Source: Phytohabitans maris (GTDB lineage Bacteria > Actinomycetota > Actinomycetes > Mycobacteriales > Micromonosporaceae). Taken from it: DNA of 64,000 nt. The notes under the pieces are model-generated. The model saw only the letters and a list, made by a program, of their open reading frames with translations, did no database searches and was not told where the DNA came from. The DNA is taken from positions 1-64,000 of the forward strand of contig NZ_JAVHUY010000052.1 of NCBI RefSeq assembly GCF_031085175.1, given 5' to 3'. Shown piece after piece: positions 34,747 to 44,306 of the stretch. The stretch's first letter is position 1. Each line of letters starts with the position of its first letter. The translations under genes and the position numbers were made by a program.

Positions 34747-36252
34747 ATGTCCGATGATCTCGCGCCGTGGGTCGAAAAGGCCAGGCTGCCGGCCGCCCAC
34801 TGCTTCCTCGACGGGCGGCTGCGCGGCGGTGGCGGCGCGCGGTTCGTGACCCGGCATCCGGGCAACGGCGCCGCGCTCGCCGAGGTCGAGGCGACCGGAC
34901 CGGCGGAGCTCGGGCGGGCGGTGGCGGCGGCCGCGGCGGCGCAGGGCGACTGGGCGCGCACCTCGCCGCACGCGCGGGCCGCGGTCCTGCGCTCCGCCGC
35001 CGACCGGCTGGAGGCCGCCGCCGACCGGCTCGCCTGCCTGGTGGCGCTCGACAACGGCAAGACCCTCGCCGAGGGGCGCGGCGACGTCACGGTGGCCGCC
35101 GCGCTCCTGCGTACGGCGGCCGGCTGGGCACCGACCCTGGAGGGCTCGACCTACCCGGCCGACGGGGGCACGCTGCGGATGAGCTGGCGCGAGCCGGTCG
35201 GCGTGGTGGCGGCGGTGATCCCGTTCAACGCGCCGCTGATGTTCACCGCGCAGAAGGCCGGGCCGGCGCTCGCCGCCGGCAACGCGATGGTGCTCAAGGC
35301 ACCGGAGCAGGCACCCCTCGCCGCACCCGTGCTCGCCCAGGTCCTCGGCGAGGCCGCGCTGCCGCCGGGCGTACTGCAGGTGGTGCAGGGCGACGGCGAG
35401 GTGGGGCGGCTGCTGGTCGAGCACGAGCGGGTGGACATGGTCTCGTTCACCGGCAGCACCCGGGTCGGTCAGCGGGTGATGACCGCGGCCGCCGCCGGGA
35501 TGAAGCGGCTGCTGCTGGAGCTGGGCGGCAAGTCGGCCAACATCGTGTACGGCGACGCCGACCTCGAACCGGCCCTGCACGCCACCCTCGCCGGCATCTT
35601 CCGCAACGCCGGCCAGCGCTGCTTCTCCGGCTCCCGCCTGCTGGTCCAGGAGGAGGTCGCCGACGAGGTGCTCGACCGGTTGACCGCCCGCGCGGAGAAG
35701 ATCCGGGCCGGCGACCCGTTCGACCCGGCGAGCCAGATCGGCGCGCTCATCTCCACCGCCGAGGCCGAGCGGGTGCTCGGCATGGTCGGCGCGGCGGCGG
35801 CCGCCGGTGCCCGCGTCCGCTGCGGCGGCACCCGGCCGGCCGGCACCCACCCGGGCGGGGCGTTCGTCGCGCCGACCGTCGTCGAGGTGCCGCGTGGCCT
35901 CCCCGCCGACCTGCCGCTGCTGCGCGAGGAGGTCTTCGGGCCGGTGCTCGCGGTGCAGCGGTTCGCGGACGAGGCGGACGCCGTCGCGCTCGCCAACGAC
36001 TCGCCCTTCGGGCTCGCCGGCGGCTGCTGGACCCGCGACCTCGACCGCGCGCTGCGCACCGCCCGCGCGGTCCGCACCGGATACTTCTGGATCAACTCGT
36101 ACGGCGCGCTCGCCCTCGACGCGCCCATCGGCGGGTACAAGTCGTCGGGCTTCGGGCGCGAGCTGGGCCGGCCCGGCCACGAGGCGTACACCGAGGTCAA
36201 GACCGTCGTCGTCGACACCGAGGCGGCCGCCGCGCCGCCCTGGTTCGGTTAG
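34747..36252 (+). CDS. Aldehyde dehydrogenase
   Basis: A 501-residue NAD(P)-dependent dehydrogenase. EPVGVVAAVIPFNAPLM is the cofactor region, FTGSTRVGQRV the nucleotide loop, LELGGKSANIV holds the general-base Glu and NAGQRCFSGSRL the nucleophile Cys (about residue 292). EEVFGPVLAV and GGYKSSGFGRELG finish the fold. It would oxidise an aldehyde produced by the catabolic genes. The next gene follows after 10 bases. Confidence 0.92.
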   Translation: MSDDLAPWVEKARLPAAHCFLDGRLRGGGGARFVTRHPGNGAALAEVEATGPAELGRAVAAAAAAQGDWARTSPHARAAVLRSAADRLEAAADRLACLVALDNGKTLAEGRGDVTVAAALLRTAAGWAPTLEGSTYPADGGTLRMSWREPVGVVAAVIPFNAPLMFTAQKAGPALAAGNAMVLKAPEQAPLAAPVLAQVLGEAALPPGVLQVVQGDGEVGRLLVEHERVDMVSFTGSTRVGQRVMTAAAAGMKRLLLELGGKSANIVYGDADLEPALHATLAGIFRNAGQRCFSGSRLLVQEEVADEVLDRLTARAEKIRAGDPFDPASQIGALISTAEAERVLGMVGAAAAAGARVRCGGTRPAGTHPGGAFVAPTVVEVPRGLPADLPLLREEVFGPVLAVQRFADEADAVALANDSPFGLAGGCWTRDLDRALRTARAVRTGYFWINSYGALALDAPIGGYKSSGFGRELGRPGHEAYTEVKTVVVDTEAAAAPPWFG

Positions 36253-36262
36253 GAGCTTGCGC

Positions 36263-37345
36263 ATGGCAGCAGCCACCTTCCGCGCCGCCGTGGTACGGGC
36301 GGCCGGCGCACCGCTGCGCGTCGAGCCGGTGACGTTCGACGAGCCGGCGGGCGGGAACGCGCTCGTCCGGGTGACCGCGTGCGGGCTCTGCCACAGTGAC
36401 CTGCACTTCATGGCCGGCACCTCCGGCCGCGACTTCCCGTACCTGGTGGGGCACGAGGTCACCGGCGTGGTCGAGCGGGTCGGCCCGGACGTCACCGGCC
36501 TCTCCCCCGGCGACACCGTGGTCGTCGCGCCGATGGTGGCCTGCGGGACGTGCCGCCAGTGCCGGGCCGGGCGGGCCGCCGCGTGCCCGGCGAAGCTGCC
36601 GCGCAACCCCGCCGGGCGGCTCGCCGACGGCGCCGCAGCCAACCGGGTGCTCGGCATCGGCGGGCTCGCCGAGCGGGTGGTGCTCCCCGCCCGCCAGCTC
36701 GTACCCGTGGACCCGCGGCTGCCACCCGCGATCGCGGCGCTGCTCGGCTGCGCCGTACCCAGTGGGTTTGGCGCGGCCGTGCACACGGCGCGGGTCGGCC
36801 CGGCGGACGACGTCGTGGTGATCGGGTGTGGCGGGGTCGGGGTGGCCGCCGTCGCGGGTGCGGCGCATGCCGGCGCCCGGCGGGTCGTCGCGGTCGACGC
36901 CAACCCGCGCAAGCTCCCCGCTGCCAAGCGCTTCGGCGCCACGGACGTGGTCGACGCGGGCGCGGTGGACGCCGCCGAGGCGGTACGCGAGCTGACCGGC
37001 GGCGCCGGCGCCGACGTGGTCATCGACGCGGTCGGCGGGGCGCGCACGTTCACCGCCGCGCTCGCGATGCGCGGGCCGGGCAGCCGCGTCGTCGTGGTGG
37101 GCGCGCCGCAGCCGGGCGAGGTGGCGGAGCTGGGGCTGCGCCCACTCTTCCTGACCGGCGGCCGCATCCAGGTCTCGATCTGGGGCGACTGCGTGGCCAG
37201 CCGGGACATCCCGCTCCTGGCCGGCCTCTACCTGAGCGGCAAGCTCCCCCTCGAAGTCGGCGAGACGTTCGGCCTCGACGCGGCCGGCGACGGCTACCAC
37301 AGCCTGGAGGCCGGCGAGACGCTCCGCCCCGTCGTGGTGTTCTGA
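36263..37345 (+). CDS. Zinc-dependent alcohol dehydrogenase family protein
   Basis: A 360-residue MDR enzyme. ACGLCHSDLHF and VGHEVTGVVERVG supply the catalytic zinc ligands, and ACGTCRQCRAGRAAAC gives the four structural-zinc cysteines. VVVIGCGGVGVAAVAGAAHAGA is the NAD site and AVDANPRK carries the acidic residue favouring NAD. It is paired with the aldehyde dehydrogenase for a two-step alcohol-to-acid oxidation. AGGAG precedes the ATG. Confidence 0.9.
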   Translation: MAAATFRAAVVRAAGAPLRVEPVTFDEPAGGNALVRVTACGLCHSDLHFMAGTSGRDFPYLVGHEVTGVVERVGPDVTGLSPGDTVVVAPMVACGTCRQCRAGRAAACPAKLPRNPAGRLADGAAANRVLGIGGLAERVVLPARQLVPVDPRLPPAIAALLGCAVPSGFGAAVHTARVGPADDVVVIGCGGVGVAAVAGAAHAGARRVVAVDANPRKLPAAKRFGATDVVDAGAVDAAEAVRELTGGAGADVVIDAVGGARTFTAALAMRGPGSRVVVVGAPQPGEVAELGLRPLFLTGGRIQVSIWGDCVASRDIPLLAGLYLSGKLPLEVGETFGLDAAGDGYHSLEAGETLRPVVVF

Positions 37346-38172
37346 TGCCCAGGATCGGGTACGTGGGCGTGCGGTCCGCGGCCCACCCGGAGTGGAAACG
37401 GTTCGGGCCGCGGGTGTTCGGCTTCGAGTGCGGGCAGCGGGCCGACGGCACGGTGCGGGTACGGTGGGACGACCGCGCGTTCCGGCTGGCCGTCCACCCT
37501 GGACGGAGCAACGGCCTGTGCTACCTCGGCTGGGAGGTCGACGCGGACGAGTCGCTCGACGAGATCGCCGCCGCGCTGGCCGGCCGGGGGCACCCGCCGC
37601 GCGAAGGGTCGCCCCGGCTCGCGGCCGAGCGGGCGGCCGGGCGGGCGGTGTGGTTCGAGGACCCGTTCGGGCTGCGGCACGAGCTGGTCGAGGGGCAGGC
37701 GCGGTGGCCCGGCCCGTACCGGGGGCACCGGAAGACGTCGGGGGCGGTCACCGGCGAGTTCGGCATGGGCGACGTGGTGCTCGACGTGCCCGACCTCGAC
37801 CGCGCGCTCACGTTCTATCTCGACGTGCTCGGCATGAAGGTCTCCGACGCCATCCACCTGGGACCGCCGCTGGGCGAGATGTGGATCCTGCGCTACCACC
37901 CGCGGCAGCACAGCCTCCGTCTACTGGAGACACCCGGCCGGCACGGCCTGCGCCACCTGGTCGTGGAGGCGCGGCATCTGTCCGATGTGGAGACCGCGTG
38001 GGACGTGGCCCGGCGCGAGACGGACTCGTTCATGAGCCCGGGGCGGCGGGCGTCGGACAACATGCTGCTGTTCCGGGTACGGACGCCGGCCGGCTTCGAC
38101 ATGTGCTACGGCTGGGGCGCGGTCCGGGCCCGCAACGACGACGGTTGGGCGCCGCGCTATCTGGTCCGCTGA
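37345..38172 (+). CDS. Extradiol-dioxygenase-like protein lacking two metal ligands
   Basis: A 275-residue two-domain VOC protein with the layout of type I extradiol dioxygenases. In the catalytic C-terminal domain the first metal His is replaced by Asp143 (FGMGDVVLDVPD), the second His is kept (His189, RQHSLRLLE) and the metal Glu is replaced by Cys254 in GFDMCYGWG, where GFDVEYGWG is usual. RTPAGFD and the rest of the fold are well kept. It therefore either does not cleave catechols or binds metal differently. TGATG overlap with the alcohol dehydrogenase gene. Confidence 0.8.
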   Translation: MPRIGYVGVRSAAHPEWKRFGPRVFGFECGQRADGTVRVRWDDRAFRLAVHPGRSNGLCYLGWEVDADESLDEIAAALAGRGHPPREGSPRLAAERAAGRAVWFEDPFGLRHELVEGQARWPGPYRGHRKTSGAVTGEFGMGDVVLDVPDLDRALTFYLDVLGMKVSDAIHLGPPLGEMWILRYHPRQHSLRLLETPGRHGLRHLVVEARHLSDVETAWDVARRETDSFMSPGRRASDNMLLFRVRTPAGFDMCYGWGAVRARNDDGWAPRYLVR

Positions 38173-38213
38173 CCCGCGCCGTCGCCGAGCGCCGTGGCCC
38201 GAGGGCCGGCCCG

Positions 38214-39572
38214 TCAGGGCAGGTCGCCGAGTGCTTCGAGGATCTCCAGGGCGACCTGCATGGCGAGCCGGTCGCGGTAGCTGTCGAGGTCGTGCCCGGT
38301 CAGCTCGGCGACGCGGCGGATGCGGTAGTTGACGGTGTTGGGGTGGACGTGCAGGATGCGCGAGGCGCGCTGCGGGCTGTTGTTCTCCCGGAAGTAGGTG
38401 CGCAGCGTGGTCAGGTACTCCTCGCCGAGGCCGCCGAGCACCTCCCGGGCGAAGCGGCGCAGCTGCCCCACGTCCGGCACCTGGAAGAGCAGCCGGCGCA
38501 CGCCCAGCTCGTCGAAGACCACGACCGCGCCGTGCCGGCCGAGCCGCTGGGTCGCCTCGGCGGTGCGGCGCGCCTCCTCGTACGAGCCGGCGATCTGGAC
38601 CGGCTGCCGGCAGACGCCGCCGACCCCCACCGTCACCGCGACGCCGGGGAAGAGCGCGCCGATCCGCTGCACGCACATCCCGCCGAGCTGGCTGGCCCGG
38701 CCCTCGCTCCGCTCGCGCACAGCCGGGCCGGCAGGGCTGGGCGCCGGCGGCCGTCGGCCCGGGGAACCGGGCGGCGTCGCGGGATCCGGCGAACGCCGGC
38801 CAGGGGAGGACGGCGCCGGGCCGCCCGGCTCGGCGAGGACCGCGACCACCTCCGCGTCGCGTACCGAGATGATGCTCCCCGGCGCCTGCGCCCCGAAGAA
38901 CCGCCCGGTGGCGACGGCGGCCCGCTGCACGAGCGCCCGCCCCTGCTCGGTGTCGCCCGGCGGCCCGGCCAGTGCCACGAAGACCGCGCGGTGGTCCACG
39001 TCCCGGTCGTAGCCGAGGTGCTGGGCCCAGCGGTTGGTCTCCTCCTCGCTCCGCGCCGACCCGGACAGCACCCCTTCGACCAGGTCGTCGCGGACCTCGC
39101 TGGCCGCCGCCGCGACCACCCGGTCCCGGCCGAGGATGACGCCGCAGATCGTGGCGGCGTGCTCGGTCAGCTCCTCGCCGCGCCCGTCGCCCTCGGGGAC
39201 GAGCACCAGCAGGTACGCGGTGACCTGCTCCCCCACCACGACCGGCGCGACCATGAGCGCGCGCCGGTCGGCGGGGTGCGGCGCGCGGACGACCCGGCGG
39301 GTGCTGGCCGCCTCGGCGAGGGCCGGGGTGAGCCGGGGGTGGATGAGGTTGTCCTGGGCGTACCGGGCGGTCTCCGGGTACGACTCGCCGGGCGCCGCCG
39401 CGGCCAGGATGCCCATCTTCTGGCTGATGACCACGGCGGTGGCGGCGGCCCGCTCGGCGACGAGCTGGGTCACCGTGCCGAGGTCGGCGTCCTGCGCGGC
39501 CAGGCCGGAGAGCTGGCGGTAGATGGCCACGAGGCTGCGCAGCGCGCGGTTCTCCTCGCTGATCTCAGCCAT
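38214..39572 (-). CDS. PucR-family transcriptional regulator
   Basis: A 452-residue regulator: a GAF-like N-terminal half (about 15-165), a GGDEF-like PucR middle part interrupted by a Pro/Ser/Arg-rich linker (about 255-290), and a C-terminal helix-turn-helix (YFRENNSPQRASRILHVHPNTVNYRIRRVAEL). It converges on the ring-compound genes and may sense an intermediate of that pathway. The 41-base gap to the dioxygenase-like gene is GC-rich and could form a hairpin. Confidence 0.85.
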   Translation of the reverse strand: MAEISEENRALRSLVAIYRQLSGLAAQDADLGTVTQLVAERAAATAVVISQKMGILAAAAPGESYPETARYAQDNLIHPRLTPALAEAASTRRVVRAPHPADRRALMVAPVVVGEQVTAYLLVLVPEGDGRGEELTEHAATICGVILGRDRVVAAAASEVRDDLVEGVLSGSARSEEETNRWAQHLGYDRDVDHRAVFVALAGPPGDTEQGRALVQRAAVATGRFFGAQAPGSIISVRDAEVVAVLAEPGGPAPSSPGRRSPDPATPPGSPGRRPPAPSPAGPAVRERSEGRASQLGGMCVQRIGALFPGVAVTVGVGGVCRQPVQIAGSYEEARRTAEATQRLGRHGAVVVFDELGVRRLLFQVPDVGQLRRFAREVLGGLGEEYLTTLRTYFRENNSPQRASRILHVHPNTVNYRIRRVAELTGHDLDSYRDRLAMQVALEILEALGDLP

Positions 39573-39605
39573 GATCAGATCCTACGGGCGCTTCCCCGCT
39601 CGCGG

Positions 39606-39659
39606 GTGATCGAAGCTCCCCTCAAGGTGTTCTAGCGACTTGAGGGGAGCTTCGATCAC
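39606..39659. repeat. 54-bp palindrome, CTAG loop
   Basis: Two perfect 21-base arms (GTGATCGAAGCTCCC and CTCAAG, and their complement) surround GTGTTCTAGCGA. It lies between the PucR start and the end of the oxidoreductase pseudogene, 16 bases after the latter's stop, so it may also stop transcription. Confidence 0.85.
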
Positions 39660-39675
39660 GGCCAGGCGCGAGCTC

Positions 39676-41696
39676 CTACGGGGTGGTGAGCACCCAGCGG
39701 GCCGCGTCGGCGATGACGTACCCGTCGGTGGCCTCGGTGCGGATCAGCAGGCTGCCGGCGCCGCCCGCGGCGAACGCGTACGAGCCCATCGGGACCCACT
39801 GCCCGCCGTTCGACTGCTGGTCCACCACCAGGCTGGCGATGCCTCCACTGTGGACGATGTCGACCGGCACGTTGGTGGCCCGGTTGGGGTCGGCCGTCCA
39901 TCGTAGATAGACCTGGTACGTGCCGGCGGTGGGCAGCGCCGGCGTGAAGCGCAACCGGTTGACCCCCTTGGCCGTGTTGCCGTCGTGCTCGTAGTCCACC
40001 CCGTAGTAGCCGCCGGTCGACGTGCTCGACACCCACGTACCGTCCCGGGTCACGCCGGCGTCCCGGCCGTCCACGATGTACTCGCCGGGCCCGGGCGGCG
40101 GCGGCCACTGGAGCAGCTGGCCGTCGGCGAGCAGGCGGGCGCGGAGCCTCGCGTACGGCACCCGTTGCACCGCCGAGCACGCCTGGAGCGCCAGCACCGC
40201 CGCGGTCGCCGCGGACTGCCCGAGGATCATGAAGACCGGCTCCATGCGGATCGACCCGTACGCGATGTGGCTCGCCGACAGGCAGACCGGCACGAGCAGG
40301 TTGGCGCACTGGGCCTCCAGCGGCACGATCGCGCGGAAGCTGATCCCGTACGGCGCGGGCACGCCCACCTGCACGTCGCCCTCGTTGCGCACCAGGCCGG
40401 AGACGACCACGCGCTGGCAGTTGTGCGAGTCCATCGTGTAGCTGGCGAGCCCCACCGGATCGGGCGCGACGGCCTGTCCCCGGCAGTCCCGCTCGGTCAT
40501 CACGTACCCGGCGCGCATGCGGCGCGCCTCCCGCACGTAGAGCTGCGGCGGCCACCCGCCGGTCGCCGTGAACTCGTCCGCGGCCAGACCCCACGACGCC
40601 GTCGCGGAGCGGATCGACTCGGGCAGCCGCGGGTCGTTGGCCAGAAACCACATCAACCCCTGCTGGTACGCGGCGTGGTCGGCGGCGATGCTCTCCCGGG
40701 CCGGGTAGGAGGCGGTGGGGTACGCGTAGTTGGCGCCGATGAAGTCGGTCGAGAAGGCGCCGTTGTTGTTGGAGTCGGTCTTGCCCCCGCCGACCCCGTG
40801 CGTGGTGAAGAACGGCCCGGTCGCGCCCGCCTGGATGTAGCGCGCCAGCAGCTCGTACCGGACGGGGTCGTAGCCGTCCGGGCGCGGGAACGGGATACGG
40901 TCGGCCGCCCGGGTGAGGCACATCCGGTAGTTGTAGGCCTGATGAGGTCGTCGCCGGAGCCGGTGGGCGCGAGCGGCCGGGCGGAGACGCCGGGGAGCAG
41001 TCCGCTGGCCGGGTCGCCGTCCACCACGTACGGGGAGACCGGCAGCGTGAACTGGTGGCCGCCGCGCAGCTGCACGCCGTTGAGGGTCTCGCCGTAGGTG
41101 GCGTTCCCCTCCCGCCCCACCGCCCAGGCGACCCCGGCCCGGTGCATCAGGTCCCCCTCGTACGACGCGTCGACCCACATCCGGCCGCGGAACGCCTGCC
41201 CGTTGCTCGCGGCGGCCAACACGATGCGGTTGCCCGCCTTCGCCACGCGGGTCAGCCGGACTCCGAAGTAGACGGTCACGCCCGCCTCGGCGAGCAGGTC
41301 GTCGAAGACCGCGCGCGCCACGTGCGGTTCGAACGTCATCCGCGTGGGCGAGGTCGGCGTGACGGCGGTGCCGTTGTACTTCGCGTAGATCCGCCGGTAG
41401 AACTCGCCGGCAATCCCTTTGATCGAGCTCGCGGTGCCGCTGTCGGTCTGGCCGAGCCCGCCGGTGGTGAGCCCGCCGAGGTGGCGCGACGGCTCCAGCA
41501 CGACGGCGGTGCGCCCCATCCGCCGGGCCTGGATCGCCGCGACCAGCCCACCGGCGGTGGCGCCGTAGACGACGAGGTCGGCGGTGACGAGCGGTGCCGC
41601 CAGGGCGGCCGGCGCGAAGCCGGACACGCCGGCGGTGGTGACGACGACGGCACCGCCGACGCGCAGCAGCGTGCGGCGGGACAGGGACGAAGGCAT
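39676..41696 (-). pseudogene. Secreted FAD-dependent oxidoreductase with a golvesin-like C-terminal domain, frameshifted
   Basis: The first part starts MPSSLSRRTLLRVGG, a twin-arginine signal, followed by LVVYGATAGGLVAAIQARRMG (FAD site) and continues to LAPTGSGDDLI. There, near 40940, the frame shifts: QAYNYRMCLTRAADRIPFP in another frame carries on without loss to the stop at 39676. Restoring one C (ATCAGG to ATCCAGG on the coding strand) joins the two parts into a protein of about 673 residues. The last 130 residues (EYIVDGRDAGVTRDG to the end) resemble the golvesin/xanthan-lyase carbohydrate-associated domain. Both parts look conserved, so the damage is recent or is a sequencing error. 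Confidence 0.8.
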
Positions 41697-41831
41697 GCGG
41701 CGCTCCTCGCACAGCCGGACAGGGACCCGGGAGCGCGCCGCCGCACCCATCGATAATTTTAATCGCGTTTCCCGGTCGAGGCGAGACCCCGGCCGCTTTC
41801 GCTGGTGCGGATCCAGAGCGTCGACTCTTGG

Positions 41832-42220
41832 GCTACCGCGACGTCCGCGGTGGTCCGGACCGTCGCGCGGGGTCCCCATCCGCGGTCCCACAACCCACCG
41901 GCCGTCCGGCCGCCGAGACGACCAGCGGTACCACAAGTACGTTATGCGGGTCCCATAAGGTATCTGGGGTACCGCTGGCCAAGGCTCAGCCCCCGATCGA
42001 CGGCGACCGGCCGGGCGCGTCGGCGGCTTGTCCGGCCGCGGGGCTTCCGGCCCAGAAGCTCGCTCGTCGCGGTGACGCCCGACCCACCTCGCCGGTCGTG
42101 CGGGCCCGGGACGGGTGGGGTCGTGAAACGGCGGAGGGTGAGGCCGCGGGAACCCAAGCGCTCCAGGTCTCCCCGGGGATCCCGCGCGACGGTCGGGACC
42201 ACCGCGGACGTCGCGGTAGC
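41832..42220. repeat. 389-bp element with 45-bp terminal inverted repeats (MITE-like), copy 3
   Basis: The ends 41832-41876 and 42176-42220 are reverse complements at 43 of 45 positions (GCTACCGCGACGTCCGCGG and onwards). Inside, CCAGCGGTACC (41922-41932) pairs with GGTACCGCTGG (41969-41979). The right half shares the GAGGCCGCGGGAAC and GTCGCGGTAGC blocks with copies 1 and 2. It encodes no transposase. The flanking parts of the 744-base gap 41697-42440 hold promoter-like AT-rich sequence near 41755 and a LacI-type operator at 42390. Confidence 0.7.
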
Positions 42221-42389
42221 TCATGTCGTGGTGGGCAGGCGTAGATCCGCGGGCGACTTTCCGTTGTCGGCGGCGTGGGTGGGGCGTCTACCAGGGTGCC
42301 GGGTCTGTTCCGGCACTCTCCCACGTGCCGCCGCCACGCCGCGCGCCCATCGAGACACCGCGACCCCCTGGGGCGTCACGGGCTTCGCT

Positions 42390-42403
42390 GGCAAGCGCTT
42401 TCC
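42390..42403. promoter_or_regulatory. LacI-family-type operator
   Basis: GGCAAGCGCTTTCC is a near-perfect palindrome around AAGCGCTT, the core typical of LacI-family operators in front of actinomycete polysaccharide-degradation genes. It lies 37 bases upstream of the secreted lyase start. Confidence 0.6.
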
Positions 42404-42440
42404 CTGGCGGCGGCCCCCCACGATCCAGGAGGTCAGAGGG

Positions 42441-44090
42441 ATGGCACAGCACAACCGGACCGCCGGCCGGGCCGGCACCGGCTGGCGGTTGGCGGCCGCG
42501 GCGACGGTCGCGATTGCCGCGGCGGGCGCCGGCGTGGTCGGCGCGGTGTCGGCGCAGGCCGCCGCCGGCTGCCAGGTCACGTACGCGATCGGGTCGTCGT
42601 GGTCGGGCGGGTTCGGCGCCAGCATCGCGATCACCAACTACGGCGCGCCGATCAACGGCTGGACGCTGACCTGGACCTTCACCGCCGGCCAGGCGGTCAC
42701 CCAGTCCTGGGGCTTCACCGCCAGCCCGGCCAGCGGCGCCGTGACCGCGCGCAACGCCGACTACACCGCGGCCATCCCCACCGGCGGGACGGTCAGCGGC
42801 GGCTTCAACGGCACGTGGAACAACGCGTCCAACCCGGTGCCGGCGAGCTTCACGCTCAACGGCACGGTCTGCGCCGGCCAGGTCGACCCGACCACGGCAC
42901 CGCCGACCGGCCAGCCGCCGACGACCGCCCCACCGACGACCGCGCCGCCCACCACGGCACCGCCCACGACCGCGCCGCCGCCGGCCAACTCGCTGATCGT
43001 CGCGCCCAACGGCAACGACGCGAACCCCGGTACGCTCGGCGCGCCGCTCGCCTCCCTCGCCCGCGCGGTCGAACTCGCCACGCCGGGCACCACGATCGCG
43101 CTGCGGGCCGGCACCTACCAGTTCAGCACCAACGTACGGATCATGAAAGACGGGACCGCCGCCAGCCCGTACACGGTCACGAACTACAACGGCGAGCGGG
43201 TCGTCCTGGACGGCGAAAACCTGCCGCACACTCCGGCACCGGTCGGCGGCAGCATCCCCAACCTCGAACGCGGCGTGCTGCACATCGAGGCGGACCACTG
43301 GCGCTTCCGCGGCCTGGAGATCGTCCACGGGCCGTACGCGATCTTCTGCCGGGACTGCAACAACAACGTCTTCGACCGCCTGGTCACCCGGGACAACTAC
43401 GAGTCGGGGCTGCAGATCCAGAGCGCGTCCAGCAACAACCAGGTGCTCGACCTCGACTCGTACGGCAACCGCGACCCGCGCAAGAACGGCGAGAGCGCCG
43501 ACGGGCTGGCCATCAAGGAGGGCTCCGGCACCGGCAACGTCGTGCGCGGCGCCCGCCTCTGGAACAACTCCGACGACGGCTTCGACGCCTGGCTGTTCAC
43601 CTCCCCGATCCTGATCGAAAGCTCAGCCGCGTGGGGCAACGGGGTCAACCGGTGGAACCTGCCGGACTACGTGGGCGACGGCAACGGCTTCAAGATGGGC
43701 GGCGGCGACCCGGACCCGCCGGCCAACCACACCATCCGCAACAGCTTCGCCTTCGACAACGCGGTGGGCGGGTTCATCGACAACGGCAACCCGGGCACCA
43801 TCACCGTCGACCGCAACAGCGCCTGGCGCAACGGTGACGGCGGCTTCAAGTTCGCCAACTCCACCTCGCGGCTGACCGGCAACCTCGCGGTGGCCAACGG
43901 CGCCGGCGTCTCCCTCGGCAACTCCACCAACACCGGCAACTCCTGGAACATCAAGAGCTCCTGGAGCGCCGCCGACCTCGCCAGCACCAGCTTCACGACG
44001 CTGACCGGACCGCGCGACGGGAACGGCGGCATCCGCTCCTCGAACTTCCTGCAACCGACCGCCTACCCCAACCTCGGCGCCCGCATCTAG
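42441..44090 (+). CDS. Secreted pectate-lyase-like beta-helix protein with CBM2
   Basis: A 549-residue exported protein. Residues 1-40 form a signal peptide with a twin basic N-region and a cut after AQA. Residues 42-140 are a cellulose-binding CBM2 (CQVTYAIGSSWSGGFGASI, NGWTLTWTFTAGQ), followed by a Thr/Pro linker with PPTTA repeats. From about residue 184 comes a right-handed beta-helix like family 9 polysaccharide lyases: NGNDANPGTLGAPLASLARAV, ADGLAIKEGSGTGNVV, DGFDAWLF and GNGFKMGGGD. It would bind plant cell wall and cleave pectin or a related uronan. CAGGAGG precedes the ATG, and a LacI-type operator lies upstream. Confidence 0.87.
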   Translation: MAQHNRTAGRAGTGWRLAAAATVAIAAAGAGVVGAVSAQAAAGCQVTYAIGSSWSGGFGASIAITNYGAPINGWTLTWTFTAGQAVTQSWGFTASPASGAVTARNADYTAAIPTGGTVSGGFNGTWNNASNPVPASFTLNGTVCAGQVDPTTAPPTGQPPTTAPPTTAPPTTAPPTTAPPPANSLIVAPNGNDANPGTLGAPLASLARAVELATPGTTIALRAGTYQFSTNVRIMKDGTAASPYTVTNYNGERVVLDGENLPHTPAPVGGSIPNLERGVLHIEADHWRFRGLEIVHGPYAIFCRDCNNNVFDRLVTRDNYESGLQIQSASSNNQVLDLDSYGNRDPRKNGESADGLAIKEGSGTGNVVRGARLWNNSDDGFDAWLFTSPILIESSAAWGNGVNRWNLPDYVGDGNGFKMGGGDPDPPANHTIRNSFAFDNAVGGFIDNGNPGTITVDRNSAWRNGDGGFKFANSTSRLTGNLAVANGAGVSLGNSTNTGNSWNIKSSWSAADLASTSFTTLTGPRDGNGGIRSSNFLQPTAYPNLGARI

Positions 44091-44098
44091 TGATCTGT

Positions 44099-44152
44099 GT
44101 GATCGAAGTTCCCCTCAAGTCGTTCTAGCGACTTGAGGGGAGCTTCGATCAC
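44099..44152. repeat. 54-bp palindrome, CTAG loop
   Basis: Arms of 24 bases with one mismatch enclose TTCTAG. It begins 8 bases after the lyase stop codon, the position expected of a terminator, and has no T-run. Confidence 0.85.
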
Positions 44153-44306
44153 CGGGGCATCACGCTCGGAATTCTCGCTATCGGCAGGATCGTGCAAGGG
44201 TCCGCGAGCATCGGTCTACGGCTCGGGCCGGCGCGCTGGTGTACTTGGATCATCAGGCGCCACCGGGTGCCGATCCACATTCCACTGTCGATACAGGAGG
44301 GTCGCC

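Noticed and set aside
32842-37209. A minus-strand open frame of over 1400 codons opposite the aldehyde and alcohol dehydrogenase genes
   Set aside because: It contains an out-of-frame shadow of the real aldo/keto reductase and low-complexity Ala/Arg/Pro sequence elsewhere.
41700-42224. Small frames beginning MSYRDVRGGPDR within the long repeats
   Set aside because: They arise because the repeat end contains ATGAGCTACCGCGACG. The frames diverge between copies and have no shared downstream protein, so I treat them as part of a DNA repeat.
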